A DNA stretch of 8,887 nucleotides from JBEKCP01 sp050014815 (lineage in GTDB: Bacteria; Planctomycetota; Planctomycetia; Pirellulales; Thermoguttaceae): NCBI GenBank assembly GCA_050014815.1, contig JBEKCP010000218.1, positions 1 to 8,887 on the forward strand. Direction: 5' to 3'. Shown one piece after another: positions 1 through 7,107 of the stretch. The first letter of the stretch is position 1. Every line of letters begins with the position of its first letter. A model generated the notes under the pieces. That model saw nothing but the letters and a program-made list of their open reading frames with translations. It was not told the origin of the DNA and made no database searches. Made by a program: the position numbers and the translations under genes.

Positions 1-92
1 ATCAGCATGTACTATTAAGATACATAAAACAATACGCGGGAGTCAAGCCGTCGGTTCATGCAATAGAGAACCCAGGCCCCAGCCCCAAAGTC

Positions 93-111
93 CCCCCCAT
101 TGCATGGGGGG
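93..111. repeat. C6AT/ATG6 perfect hairpin
   Basis: CCCCCCAT at 93-100 and ATGGGGGG at 104-111 form a perfect 8-bp stem with the three-base loop TGC. No T-run follows, so it is not a classical intrinsic terminator. It could end transcription of a gene left of the window or be an extragenic repeat unit; the sequence does not decide. Confidence 0.55.
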
Positions 112-164
112 CGGCGATCGTTGCTCCCCTTGGGCGAGTTCTTCCAGGTTCGCATAAGACTTCA

Positions 165-173
165 TGTTACAAT
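165..173 (+). promoter_or_regulatory. Possible extended -10 promoter for the beta-helix gene
   Basis: TG at 165-166, one base, then TACAAT at 168-173 matches the extended -10 form with 5 of 6 bases in the hexamer. The best upstream candidate at 17-bp spacing (145-150, CAGGTT) is poor, as tolerated for extended -10 promoters. It would give a leader of about 100 nt containing the CGTTTC/GAAACG stem at 214-232. Motif reading only. Confidence 0.35.
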
Positions 174-279
174 TGGAAGTGTGATCTTACACCGTGCGCG
201 GCCAATAGTGAAGCGTTTCCGAAGGCGAAACGTCGCACTTCAGCCCGTGCAACCTATAAAACCCCCCGGAGCCGGTTCG

Positions 280-1233
280 ATGCGAGTGCTGGCGATCGGT
301 CTGTTGCTTGCCGCCGTGCCGGCTGGTCCGGCCGCCGGGCGCGACGTCTACGTCGACAACAAGGGCGGGGACGACCAATTGACCGGCTCCCAGCCTCGGA
401 GCCGCCCCGACGGGAGCGGACCCGTGCGGACGTTTGCCAAGGCGTTACGGCTGGCCGGCCCAGGCGATCATATCCTCCTGGCTGACACCGGGGAGCCCTA
501 CCGGGAATGCGTCAGTCTCGTAGGTAATCGCCTCAGCGGCACGGATGCGGAGCCGCTGGTGCTCTCCGGCAACGGGGCCGTGCTGGACGGTTCGCTCGGG
601 ATTCCGGCGGACCAATGGAAGTTCTACAGCGACAACCGCTTCCGTTTCCGTCCGCCACGCACGGAATACTGCCAGTTGTTTCTCGACGGTCGCCCGGCCG
701 CCCGGGTGCCTATCCCGCCCACGGGCGACAGTCCGCCGAAGCTCAAGCCCCGCCAGTGGTGCTCGCAGCGGGGCTACCTTTACTTCGGCGTCGAGCCGTC
801 GAAACTGCCGTCGGATTACGCACTCCGCTATGCGTGCCTGCCGACCGGCATCACGCTCTATCACGTCCAGGGGGTAGTCATCAAGGACTTGACGATCCGG
901 GGATTCCAGATCGACGGCCTGAGCGCGCCCAACAGCGCCCGCCGGATCACGCTCAAGAACGTCACGTGTACCGGCAACGGCCGAAGCGGAGTGGCTGTCG
1001 GCGGGGCGTCGCAAGTGGACATCGACTCCTGCTTGTTGGACGGCAACGGCGTCGCCGGCCTGCTCACGCTGCCCTACAGCGAGGTCCACCTCCGCACCAG
1101 CCGATTGCCGGGCTCTACGGCGCCGGGGTGGGTGGACCAGGGTGGCCGGGTCTACCTGGACCAGGAGCGGATCCAAGGCGGCCGCGCGTCCCTGCCAGCC
1201 CAGGCCGCCGCGGCAAAGGACCCCACGCCATGA
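280..1233 (+). CDS. Secreted right-handed parallel beta-helix protein
   Basis: A 317-residue protein of the pectin-lyase-like beta-helix type; its substrate is not identifiable. Residues 1-20 look like a signal peptide (MRV, then a Leu/Ala-rich core, probable cleavage near AAG/RD), so it should leave the cytoplasm. After this comes YVDNKGGDD, a pattern common at the mature start of such proteins, then a segment ending GPGDHILLADTG typical of the first helix rung. Repeating short strands follow (VVIKDLTIRGF, ITLKNVTCTGNG, VDIDSCLLDGNG), which are the coils of the helix. The start at 280 is chosen because GGAG lies 8 nt upstream (268-271) and the signal peptide begins there. The helix seems to stop early, with an Ala/Pro-rich tail, so the protein is short for this class and may be C-terminally reduced. 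Its stop overlaps the start of the receiver gene. It may bind or cleave polysaccharide, but no catalytic residues can be assigned. Confidence 0.8.
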   Translation: MRVLAIGLLLAAVPAGPAAGRDVYVDNKGGDDQLTGSQPRSRPDGSGPVRTFAKALRLAGPGDHILLADTGEPYRECVSLVGNRLSGTDAEPLVLSGNGAVLDGSLGIPADQWKFYSDNRFRFRPPRTEYCQLFLDGRPAARVPIPPTGDSPPKLKPRQWCSQRGYLYFGVEPSKLPSDYALRYACLPTGITLYHVQGVVIKDLTIRGFQIDGLSAPNSARRITLKNVTCTGNGRSGVAVGGASQVDIDSCLLDGNGVAGLLTLPYSEVHLRTSRLPGSTAPGWVDQGGRVYLDQERIQGGRASLPAQAAAAKDPTP

Positions 1234-1676
1234 CTCGCGACAAGGTCATCGGCCGACCGATGGAGATCCTCCTGGTCGAAGACGACCTCGAGGACGCCGG
1301 CTTGACCATCGAGACGCTCAAGGACGGCGGGGTCCCCTGCCGCGTCAACCTGGTTCGCGACGGCGAAGAGGCGATGGCGTTTCTGCGGCACGAGGCCCAT
1401 TTCGCCCGGACCCCCCGGCCCGACCTCATCCTGCTGGACCTCCATCTCCCAAAGAAAGACGGTCGCAGCGTCTTGGCCGCCGTTCGGGCCGACCGGGCCT
1501 TGCGGCGGATCCCCGTCGTTGTGCTGACCTCCTCCCGCGACCAGTGGGAGATCCTCAAGCGGGATGACCTCTTCGTCGAGAGCTACCTCACCAAGCCGTT
1601 GGACTGCGAGCAGTTCAGCGCCGTGGTCAAATCACTGCGGAAGTACATGCTCTCGGACGTCATCATGCCGCAGTAG
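1230..1676 (+). CDS. Single-domain response regulator (Rcp1-like receiver)
   Basis: A 148-residue stand-alone CheY-like receiver that should accept a phosphate from a histidine kinase in the cytoplasm. The acidic pair is D18-D19 in LLVEDD, the phospho-acceptor is D70 in LILLDLHLP, the switch residue is T100 in VVLTSS, and the conserved lysine is K122 in LTKP. The longer loop before strand 3 and the P-R-PDLILLDLxLP-K-DG pattern resemble the cyanobacterial Rcp1 group. No DNA-binding or enzymatic output domain follows; only about 25 residues remain after the lysine. The start codon ATG at 1230 overlaps the upstream stop as ATGA, which suggests translational coupling. An internal ATG at 1260 (M11) is an alternative start just before the conserved domain. 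No kinase gene is adjacent, so its partner is unknown. Confidence in the family is high; the pathway is not visible. Confidence 0.92.
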   Translation: MTRDKVIGRPMEILLVEDDLEDAGLTIETLKDGGVPCRVNLVRDGEEAMAFLRHEAHFARTPRPDLILLDLHLPKKDGRSVLAAVRADRALRRIPVVVLTSSRDQWEILKRDDLFVESYLTKPLDCEQFSAVVKSLRKYMLSDVIMPQ

Positions 1677-1678
1677 GA

Positions 1679-1766
1679 GGGATTGGGGATTAGGGATTAG
1701 GGATTGGAAAAAGCGGGAAGGCGGAAGCACGCCAGTCCAATCCCCAATCCCCAATCCCTAATCCCC
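1679..1766. repeat. Heptad-repeat palindrome with G-quadruplex motifs on both strands
   Basis: The left arm (1679-1707) is built from GGGATTG and GGGATTA units. The right arm (1737-1766) holds the complementary CCCCAAT and CCCTAAT units. The arms are near-complementary, with offset mismatches, around a 29-nt spacer. The left arm has four runs of three or more G (1679-1681, 1685-1688, 1693-1695, 1700-1702) separated by 3-4 nt. The right arm has the same on the minus strand. The element begins two bases after the receiver stop and may limit read-through from that operon, although no T-run is present. Related heptad repeats are known between genes in several bacterial groups. Confidence 0.75.
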
Positions 1767-1785
1767 TGTTCGCCGACCCCTGCTG

Positions 1786-1814
1786 TTGCGAATCCCCGCC
1801 CTTGGGGTCATAAT
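1786..1814 (+). promoter_or_regulatory. Likely sigma70-type promoter for the J-like/kinase operon
   Basis: TTGCGA at 1786-1791 (4 of 6 to TTGACA) and CATAAT at 1809-1814 (5 of 6 to TATAAT) are separated by exactly 17 bp. Transcription would begin near 1821, giving a leader of about 70 nt with the hairpin at 1851-1868. The site overlaps the TTG that opens the longest reading frame, which argues against that upstream start. Confidence 0.55.
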
Positions 1815-1850
1815 GGGAATAGGTCCGGCCGGTGACAACGAATACCGTAA

Positions 1851-1868
1851 GGGTCGCATTAGCGACCC
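1851..1868 (+). promoter_or_regulatory. Leader hairpin just before the Shine-Dalgarno site
   Basis: GGGTCGC at 1851-1857 and GCGACCC at 1862-1868 form a perfect 7-bp stem with the loop ATTA. It ends 7 nt before the Shine-Dalgarno sequence at 1876. As RNA it could protect the message or tune initiation; as DNA it could be an operator. There is no T-run, so it is not a terminator. Confidence 0.5.
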
Positions 1869-1875
1869 GTACAGT

Positions 1876-1883
1876 GAGGGGAG
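1876..1883 (+). promoter_or_regulatory. Ribosome binding site fixing the start at 1891
   Basis: GAGGGGAG lies 7 nt before ATG 1891. This strong site decides in favour of 1891 over the in-frame upstream TTG at 1786. Confidence 0.75.
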
Positions 1884-1890
1884 AATTCAG

Positions 1891-3039
1891 ATGGTACAGT
1901 TCGACCCCTATTGCAACTGGCTTGGTATTCCCCCGCACGAGCAGCCCCCGACCCACTATCGGTTGCTGGGGATTCCCCTGTTCGAATCCAACCCGAACGT
2001 GATCGTCCAGGCGGCGCAGCGGCAGATGTATCAGGTGCAGTCGTTCCAGGCGGGGCCGTACGGACAGGCCTGCCAACAGATCCTCGACCATCTGGTTTTC
2101 GCTCAAGCGTGCCTGCTGGACCCCCAGCAAAAGGCCTACTATGACCGGCAGTTGGCCGAAGCATTGGGTCCTCGAACGGAGCGGATAGTCGCGTCGCCGC
2201 CCCTGCCGTCGGGGACGCCGCCGTTCTACGGGACCTTCCCCGGGGCCATGCCGTCCGCGCCGCCGGCCGGTCCGCCGTCGACGCCCCAATCGATGCCCGG
2301 ACCAGCGCCGGCGCCCATGCCAGTACCCATGTCGGCGCCGATGCCCGGACCGGTGCCGCCCGCGGCCCAGCCGTTGGCGGCCGCGGCGGTCGCAGTGGCC
2401 CGCCCGATCCCGGTGGCTTCGCCGCGGGTTGCGCCTCAACCGGTTGGTCCGCCGGTTCAGGCGCCGGCCGAGCAGTCCCCTTTCGAGGCGGCGATTGGGG
2501 AAGATCGCCCCGCCGCCAGCCGCTCGCACCGGAAGCTTCACCGCAAGTCCAACGGCGTCCCCAAGGAGATGATCATCCTTGGCATCGTGGCTGGCGTGGG
2601 CGGGCTGCTCCTGCTGGCGTTTCTGGTGGCCAGCTCGGTAGACAACGGCAACCACGGCTGGGGCACTTTCTCGGAAGGCCCGCCGGCGCCGCCGCACAGG
2701 AAGACCTCGGTCGTGGAGAAGGCGGCCAAGGACGCCGCCAAGAAACGCGAGGACGACAGGTTTGGCATCAAGCGGGGGCCGATGGCGGTGAAGCCGGCCC
2801 GCGTCGCGGCGCCCGCCAGGGTGCGGCCGAACTCGCCGCCCGCCGCCGTGCCGGACGAGGGGGCGTCGATCGACAGACCGGTGACTCAGAGTTTTCCACC
2901 AGCCAATCACGTTCCGTTTGTGAACGAAGGGGGGGCCGCGCGACCTGCTCCGGCGAATCAGGTCCCGGACCTCGCCCCTCTGCCCGAAGAGGCCGAGGAC
3001 GCGCCGCCGGACAATGCGATCGGCATCAAGCGGCACTAA
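1891..3039 (+). CDS. J-like domain, proline-rich single-pass membrane protein
   Basis: A 382-residue protein of unknown function. Residues 4-88 resemble a J-type fold: WLGIPPHEQPPTHYRLLGI at the front and LLDPQQKAYYDRQL at the end. The HPD tripeptide that J-proteins need to activate Hsp70 is absent, so co-chaperone activity is unlikely. I recall similar N-terminal modules in planctomycete proteins, sometimes attached to signalling domains; this could not be checked here. Residues about 97-205 are rich in Pro, Ala and Met with MPGP/APMP repeats. A basic stretch (HRKLHRKSNG) precedes one membrane segment at about 227-250, predicting an inside N-terminus and an outside C-terminus. The C-terminal part is low complexity, and the short motif GIKR occurs at about 293-296 and again at the very end (378-381). 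The kinase gene starts 13 nt downstream, so the two are probably co-transcribed and may act in one membrane signalling unit. Confidence 0.75.
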   Translation: MVQFDPYCNWLGIPPHEQPPTHYRLLGIPLFESNPNVIVQAAQRQMYQVQSFQAGPYGQACQQILDHLVFAQACLLDPQQKAYYDRQLAEALGPRTERIVASPPLPSGTPPFYGTFPGAMPSAPPAGPPSTPQSMPGPAPAPMPVPMSAPMPGPVPPAAQPLAAAAVAVARPIPVASPRVAPQPVGPPVQAPAEQSPFEAAIGEDRPAASRSHRKLHRKSNGVPKEMIILGIVAGVGGLLLLAFLVASSVDNGNHGWGTFSEGPPAPPHRKTSVVEKAAKDAAKKREDDRFGIKRGPMAVKPARVAAPARVRPNSPPAAVPDEGASIDRPVTQSFPPANHVPFVNEGGAARPAPANQVPDLAPLPEEAEDAPPDNAIGIKRH

Positions 3040-3052
3040 GGGCTTCAACGCG

Positions 3053-4654
3053 ATGAGTGATGCCCGAGCGAAGTCTGCCGATCCTCCCGGCGCCGCTGAT
3101 CTTTCCGGGCGGCAGATCGGCCAGTTCCACGTCTTGCGGCGGCTGGGGCGGGGGGCCATGGCCGAAGTCTATCTGGCCGAGCAGCGCCCGCTGAAACGTT
3201 GGGTCGCGCTGAAGATCCTCAGGGCCGAGCTGGCCAACGACCAGACCTACCTGAAGCGGTTCCATCGCGAGGCCCAGGCTGCCGCCTCGCTGGTACATGC
3301 CAATATCGTGCAGATCCACGAGGTGGGGCACCTCGACGGCCTGCACTTCATCGTCCAGGAATATGTTCAGGGCCAGAACCTCCGCGACTGGCTCTCCCGC
3401 GAGGGGCTGCCCGCCTTGCCCCAGGCCCTCTCGATCATGCGGCAGGTGGCCTCCGCGCTGGCGAAGGCGGCCGAGGCGGGCGTCGTCCACCGCGACATCA
3501 AGCCGGAGAACATCTTGTTGACCGCCTCCGGCGAAGTGAAAGTCGCCGACTTCGGATTGGCCCGCGTCCTCCGCCAGACCGAGGCCGAGGTAACCCAAGT
3601 CGGCATGACGATGGGGACGCCCCTCTACATGAGCCCGGAACAGGTCGAGGGGAAGCCGCTGGATCCCCGCAGCGACCTTTATTCGTTCGGAGTGACGTGT
3701 TACCACATGCTCAGCGGCAACCCGCCGTTTGTGGGCGATACCGCCTTGGCCGTGGCCGTGCAGCATGTTCGGAATCCGCCCCGGCCGCTGGAAACGCTCC
3801 GGCCCGACCTGCCGCCCGCCCTGTTGGACGCTGTCCATCGACTCCTGGCCAAGGACCCCGACCAGCGGTGGCAGTCCGCAAGGGACCTGCTCCGCGAGCT
3901 CTGCCGCATCCATCAGGAATACTGTCCGCAGGCAGCCCCGGACGAAGCGGACCTCTGGGCGTCTGCCGGACTGGAGCCGCTTTGCGACTCTCGGCTGCGG
4001 GCCACCCAGAGGCTCGAAGCGGCCATGCACGCCGCCAACGCCCTCTCGGCCCCCCGGTATCGCCGCTCTCTGGCCGCCCACATCGTGCGGGCCGGCATCG
4101 TGCCGGCCGGGATGGCGGCGGTCGGCCTCCTGTCGGCCTTGGCCGCCTGGCTGCTGGTCCGGCCGGCCCCGCTCTTATCTCCGCCCAATGTCGCGTCAGA
4201 GCGGATCCCCCGTCAGCCGACCGTCGTGCGACAATGGTACTATGCCAGCCAAATCGGCACCGAACAGGCATGGCAGAGCGTCGTCGATTTCTTTCCGGAT
4301 AAGGACTACTACGTCGCTCGGGCGCGGCAGCAACTCGCCCGAATCTATCTCCGCCAGCGCGACTACGATCGAGCCCTGACGGTCTGCGAAGAATTGGCGG
4401 CGGTCTCCGGTACGAACGTGGAGTTCCGGGCGTTCGGCCTGGCCGGAAAATGCGGCATCCTGACGCTACAGGGCAAATACCGGGAGTCGGCCGGCGTCTT
4501 GAATGCCCTTTGGCCAATCCATCAAGATCTCCGCGACGCCCAAATGCGGAAGATGTTGGATTACGTTGTCAAGGAGAACCGGTTGGAACTGGGTCCTCAG
4601 ACCCGTCAGCAGTGGGACGACTGGCTCAGCGAGCAGTTCCACGCCGAGGGATGA
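3053..4654 (+). CDS. Membrane Ser/Thr protein kinase with TPR-like C-terminal region
   Basis: A 533-residue Hanks-type (PknB-like) kinase that transfers phosphate from ATP to Ser/Thr residues. The catalytic set is complete: glycine loop LGRGAMAEV (31-39), K54 in ALKIL, E73 in FHREAQ, HRDIKPEN with D148 and N153, DFG at 166-168, and GTPLYMSPEQ from about 188. The HRD arginine suggests control by activation-loop phosphorylation. A juxtamembrane linker leads to one membrane segment at about 349-369, after basic residues, so the kinase is cytoplasmic. The last ~160 residues lie outside and contain about two TPR-like helical pairs (about 420-490, including ARIYLRQRDYDRALTVCEEL). I chose ATG 3053, just after the upstream stop; ATG 3014 is possible but lies inside the upstream gene and adds non-conserved residues. 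The ribosome site is weak (AAGGG, 10 nt upstream), suggesting translation coupled to the J-like gene. Targets are unknown; the adjacent J-like protein is a candidate partner. Confidence 0.92.
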   Translation: MSDARAKSADPPGAADLSGRQIGQFHVLRRLGRGAMAEVYLAEQRPLKRWVALKILRAELANDQTYLKRFHREAQAAASLVHANIVQIHEVGHLDGLHFIVQEYVQGQNLRDWLSREGLPALPQALSIMRQVASALAKAAEAGVVHRDIKPENILLTASGEVKVADFGLARVLRQTEAEVTQVGMTMGTPLYMSPEQVEGKPLDPRSDLYSFGVTCYHMLSGNPPFVGDTALAVAVQHVRNPPRPLETLRPDLPPALLDAVHRLLAKDPDQRWQSARDLLRELCRIHQEYCPQAAPDEADLWASAGLEPLCDSRLRATQRLEAAMHAANALSAPRYRRSLAAHIVRAGIVPAGMAAVGLLSALAAWLLVRPAPLLSPPNVASERIPRQPTVVRQWYYASQIGTEQAWQSVVDFFPDKDYYVARARQQLARIYLRQRDYDRALTVCEELAAVSGTNVEFRAFGLAGKCGILTLQGKYRESAGVLNALWPIHQDLRDAQMRKMLDYVVKENRLELGPQTRQQWDDWLSEQFHAEG

Positions 4655-4756
4655 CACGGGGACGACGCGCGGCCATGTAGTCGGCACACTTGGACCAAAG
4701 TGCGTTCGTTCCACGGCGGAGACCGGAAAGTGGGGATAACTCAGGCCCGCGGGGGA

Positions 4757-4785
4757 TTGCCGGCGAGCCAGATGCCTGCTATACT
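4757..4785 (+). promoter_or_regulatory. Promoter of the tmRNA gene
   Basis: TTGCCG at 4757-4762 and TATACT at 4780-4785 (5 of 6 to TATAAT) are 17 bp apart. Transcription should start around 4792, leaving a leader of about 8 nt that RNase P would remove to give the mature 5' end at 4800. The spacer between the kinase stop and this promoter shows no convincing terminator. Confidence 0.75.
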
Positions 4786-4799
4786 TGGACAGTGAGCCT

Positions 4800-5160
4800 G
4801 GGGGCGAATTGGATTCGACCGGGCAGGTTGAAGTGCAGGTGGCGTGCCGTGGTTGGTCAGTAGGCCACGTAAAAAGCCGACCAAACTATTAATTGCCGAG
4901 TCTCATCTCGCAATGGCTGCCTAACAACGGCAACCCCGGCTGAGGACCTTCGCCGGAGAGGTCCGACTGCCGGCCGCAAGTCCGGATCGTTTCGGGTCGC
5001 GTCGGCCACGCCCGGAACTAAACCAAGCTGCCGACTAGCCGAGCGTCGACCCCGTCGGTTGGGGCCTCAGGAGGCGAAACGCTTAAGTTAGCCGACTATG
5101 CACGTAGAGGCCTGTGCGGAAATGTCGCGGGACGCGGGTTCGATCCCCGCCGCCTCCACC
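4800..5160 (+). ncRNA. ssrA: Transfer-messenger RNA (tmRNA)
   Basis: One-piece tmRNA of about 361 nt, which with SmpB frees ribosomes stalled on broken messages and tags the unfinished protein for proteolysis. The acceptor stem is GGGGGCG (4800-4806) with CGCCTCC (5151-5157), including the G3-U70 wobble that alanyl-tRNA synthetase reads. The T arm is a 5-bp stem, 5134-5138 with 5146-5150, around TTCGATC. The conserved 5' GGATTCGAC stretch follows the acceptor stem. Pseudoknot 1 can be read directly: CGTGG 4848-4852 with CCACG 4865-4869, interlocked with TTGGTC 4853-4858 and GACCAA 4879-4884. It ends 10 nt before the resume codon at 4895. The stretch CGTAAAAAGCCG before the tag matches the E. 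coli sequence as I recall it. The genome encodes only ACC at the 3' end followed by T, so the terminal A must be added by CCA transferase. It has its own promoter and terminator. Confidence 0.97.
4895..4924 (+). other. tmRNA proteolysis-tag reading frame
   Basis: Resume codon GCC at 4895, nine codons reading AESHLAMAA, and TAA at 4922-4924. With the alanine carried by the tmRNA itself the added tag would be A-AESHLAMAA. The end AMAA keeps the hydrophobic-Ala-Ala pattern that ClpXP-type proteases recognise, with Met where Leu is usual. The resume position is inferred from spacing to pseudoknot 1 and from comparison with the E. coli layout. Confidence 0.85.
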
Positions 5161-5164
5161 TGAA

Positions 5165-5203
5165 AAGGCCACTTGCGATTCGTCGTAAGTGGCCTTCTTT
5201 ATT
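5165..5203 (+). terminator. Intrinsic terminator of ssrA
   Basis: A 14-bp stem (5165-5178 with 5183-5196, one G-U pair) is capped by the loop TTCG and followed by CTTTATT. The stem begins five bases after the tmRNA 3' end and clearly separates ssrA from araA. Confidence 0.9.
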
Positions 5204-5297
5204 GTCGGTGGATAGCCGCTCCGCGGCAACCCTGGGCTCTGATATGGAACCGCTTTGCGGTCCACTTCTCCGCGGCTTTTCACCACCGCCCCGTGCT

Positions 5298-5325
5298 TTT
5301 GCATCGCGCGATCCCTTGTTAGAAT
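5298..5325 (+). promoter_or_regulatory. Possible araA promoter
   Basis: TTTGCA at 5298-5303 (4 of 6) and TAGAAT at 5320-5325 (5 of 6) are 16 bp apart. Transcription near 5332 would give a leader of about 118 nt that carries the hairpin at 5348-5391. The rest of 5204-5297 holds only small GC hairpins (for example GCCGC/GCGGC at 5215-5227). Confidence 0.4.
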
Positions 5326-5347
5326 TGGCAGAATTGTAGACGAGGTA

Positions 5348-5391
5348 CGAGTCCCACCATTGCAGGTTCGGCCTGTTTCCGGCGGGACTCG
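5348..5391 (+). promoter_or_regulatory. Nested hairpin in the araA leader
   Basis: CGAGTCCCACC at 5348-5358 pairs with GGCGGGACTCG at 5381-5391 (11 positions, one A-C mismatch). Inside, CAGG 5363-5366 pairs with CCTG 5372-5375 around a TTCGG loop. No T-run follows, so it is not an obvious terminator. It could be a structured regulatory leader or an operator palindrome for a sugar-responsive regulator. Confidence 0.5.
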
Positions 5392-5436
5392 CAGCTCTTC
5401 CCACTCTACCGGTTGTTTCCCCAGCGCAAACGAATC

Positions 5437-5442
5437 AAGGAG
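5437..5442 (+). promoter_or_regulatory. Ribosome binding site fixing the araA start
   Basis: AAGGAG lies 7 nt before ATG 5450. The reading frame is open further upstream (to a TTG at 5255), but that stretch is the leader and has no family similarity. Confidence 0.85.
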
Positions 5443-5449
5443 CCGCATT

Positions 5450-6934
5450 ATGGATTCACGGGAAGTGTGGTTTCTCACCGGCAGTCAGCACCTCTACGGC
5501 GAGGGCCTGTTGCGGCAGGTGGCGGAAAACAGCCGGCAGATCGTCGAGGGGCTCAACGGCTCCGGGCGCCTGCCGCTCGGGGTAGTCTTCCGCGACGTGG
5601 TCACTACAGCGGAGTCGATTCTCCGGGCGTGCCGCGAGGCCAATGCGGCGGCCCCTTGTGCGGGCGTGATCTGCTGGATGCACACGTTCTCCCCCGCCAA
5701 GATGTGGATCGCCGGCCTGACGGCCTTGCAGAAGCCGCTGGCCCACCTGCACACGCAGTTCAACCGCGATCTGCCCTGGGGCACGATCGACATGGACTTC
5801 ATGAACCTCAACCAGGCGGCGCACGGCGACCGCGAGTTCGGCTTTATCTGCGCACGCATGCCGAAGGCCCGCAAGGTGATCGTGGGCCACTGGCAGGACG
5901 CGGAGGTCCAGGACCGGCTGGCGGCGTGGATGCGGGCGGCGGCCGGGCTCGACGAGCTGCGGCACCTCCGCGTCGCCCGCTTCGGCGACAACATGCGGCA
6001 GGTGGCCGTGACCGAGGGGGACAAGGTCGAGGCCCAGATCCGCCTGGGCGTCGAGGTCAACGGCTACGGCGTGGGCGACCTGGCGGGGCATCTCGACGCG
6101 GTAACCGACGCGGCCGTGGACCGCCTGGTTGCCGAGTACGACGGGCAGTACGCGATGTCGCCCGAGTTGGCGGCGGGCGGTCCGCGCCGCGAGTCGCTGC
6201 GCTACGCGGCCCGCGCCGAGCTGGGCCTGCGATCGTTCCTGGAGAGCGGCTCTTTCCGGGCCTTCACCGACACGTTCGAGGACTTGCACGGCCTGGCGCA
6301 GCTTCCGGGGCTGGCCGTCCAGCGGCTTATGGCCGACGGCTACGGCTTCGGCGCCGAGGGCGACTGGAAGACGGCCGCGTTGGGCCGGGCGATGAAAGTC
6401 ATGGCGGCCGGCCTTAAGGGCGGCACCTCGTTCATGGAAGATTACACCTACCATCTTGACCCGAAGGGCCCCCGGGTGCTCGGGGCCCACATGCTGGAGA
6501 TCTGCCCCTCGCTGGCCGCCCGGAAACCCGCCTGCGAGATCCATCCGCTGGGCATCGGCGGCAAGGGCGACCCGGTGCGGCTGGTCTTCACGGCGCCGGC
6601 GGGGCCGGCGATCAACGTCGCCATGATCGATCTGGGCGACCGCTTCCGGTTGTTGGCCGGCGAGGTCGACGCGGTCGAGCCCCCCGCGCCGCTCCCCAAG
6701 CTTCCGGTGGCGCGGGCCGTCTGGTCGCCGCGGCCCGATTTCAAGACGGCCGCCGCGGCGTGGCTCTATGCCGGGGGTCCGCACCATACGGTGTTCAGCC
6801 AGGCCCTGACGTCCGAGCACATCGAGGATTTCGCGGAGATGGTCGACGTCGAATGCCTCGTCATCCACCGCCAGACGCGATTGGGCGATTTCAAGAACCA
6901 GCTCCGCTGGAACCGGGCGTCCTACGCCTCGTAG
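5450..6934 (+). CDS. araA: L-arabinose isomerase
   Basis: A 494-residue cytoplasmic enzyme that interconverts L-arabinose and L-ribulose (and often D-galactose and D-tagatose) using a divalent metal such as Mn2+. Length fits the family (about 500). The start carries VWFLTGSQHLYG (6-17), followed by MHTFSPAKMW from 77 and MDFMNLNQ at 115-122. By comparison with the E. coli enzyme (E306, E333, H350, H450), the metal and catalytic residues are E303 in AEGDWK, E330 in SFMEDYTY, H347 in GAHMLE and H446 in GGPHHTVFS; all are present. The C-terminus ends near LRWNRASYAS, as expected, so the gene is complete. It stands alone: no ribulokinase (araB), epimerase (araD), AraC/AraR regulator or transporter is in the window, although the kinase and epimerase could lie elsewhere. 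Expression may be governed by the hairpin leader. Substrate preference for arabinose over other sugars cannot be read from the sequence. Confidence 0.97.
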   Translation: MDSREVWFLTGSQHLYGEGLLRQVAENSRQIVEGLNGSGRLPLGVVFRDVVTTAESILRACREANAAAPCAGVICWMHTFSPAKMWIAGLTALQKPLAHLHTQFNRDLPWGTIDMDFMNLNQAAHGDREFGFICARMPKARKVIVGHWQDAEVQDRLAAWMRAAAGLDELRHLRVARFGDNMRQVAVTEGDKVEAQIRLGVEVNGYGVGDLAGHLDAVTDAAVDRLVAEYDGQYAMSPELAAGGPRRESLRYAARAELGLRSFLESGSFRAFTDTFEDLHGLAQLPGLAVQRLMADGYGFGAEGDWKTAALGRAMKVMAAGLKGGTSFMEDYTYHLDPKGPRVLGAHMLEICPSLAARKPACEIHPLGIGGKGDPVRLVFTAPAGPAINVAMIDLGDRFRLLAGEVDAVEPPAPLPKLPVARAVWSPRPDFKTAAAAWLYAGGPHHTVFSQALTSEHIEDFAEMVDVECLVIHRQTRLGDFKNQLRWNRASYAS

Positions 6935-7005
6935 AGGCCCTGACACAACCGCCAGAGCCCTCACCCCCGGGTCGGGCACCGTGCGCAGCAGGGTCGTCGC
7001 GGGTG

Positions 7006-7024
7006 CCTCTCCCGGAGGGAGAGG
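7006..7024. repeat. CCTCTCCC/GGGAGAGG hairpin repeat
   Basis: CCTCTCCC at 7006-7013 and GGGAGAGG at 7017-7024 form a perfect 8-bp stem around GGA, in the araA-radical SAM spacer. The flanks (CCCTCACCC at 6958-6966 and GGGAGGGTG after the stem) resemble a dispersed extragenic repeat seen in many bacterial genomes. It may also end or stabilise the araA message; no T-run is present. Confidence 0.6.
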
Positions 7025-7039
7025 GGAGGGTGTTTGGTC

Positions 7040-7068
7040 TTGCACGAACCTCGGCGATCCTGTACGAT
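7040..7068 (+). promoter_or_regulatory. Possible promoter of the radical SAM gene
   Basis: TTGCAC at 7040-7045 and TACGAT at 7063-7068 are 17 bp apart, placing a start near 7075 and a leader of about 33 nt. The hexamers match the consensus only at 3 and 4 of 6 positions, so this is tentative. Confidence 0.4.
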
Positions 7069-7107
7069 ACCCCCCTCTGCGGTGGAGGAGGTCGTGGGGA
7101 ACCAGGC

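Larger units (their letters stand above)
1..279. other. Non-coding upstream region
   Basis: No convincing gene is visible. The first 60 bases are AT-richer than the rest of the window. An 8-base inverted repeat, CATGCAAT at 57-64 and ATTGCATG at 99-106, overlaps a C-run/G-run hairpin at 93-111. A smaller stem, CGTTTC at 214-219 with GAAACG at 227-232, lies in the presumed leader of the beta-helix gene. The reading frame of that gene stays open back to a TTG at 100, but this TTG sits in the hairpin loop and the extension has no secretion-like or conserved look, so I treat the region as regulatory or spacer DNA. Confidence 0.6.
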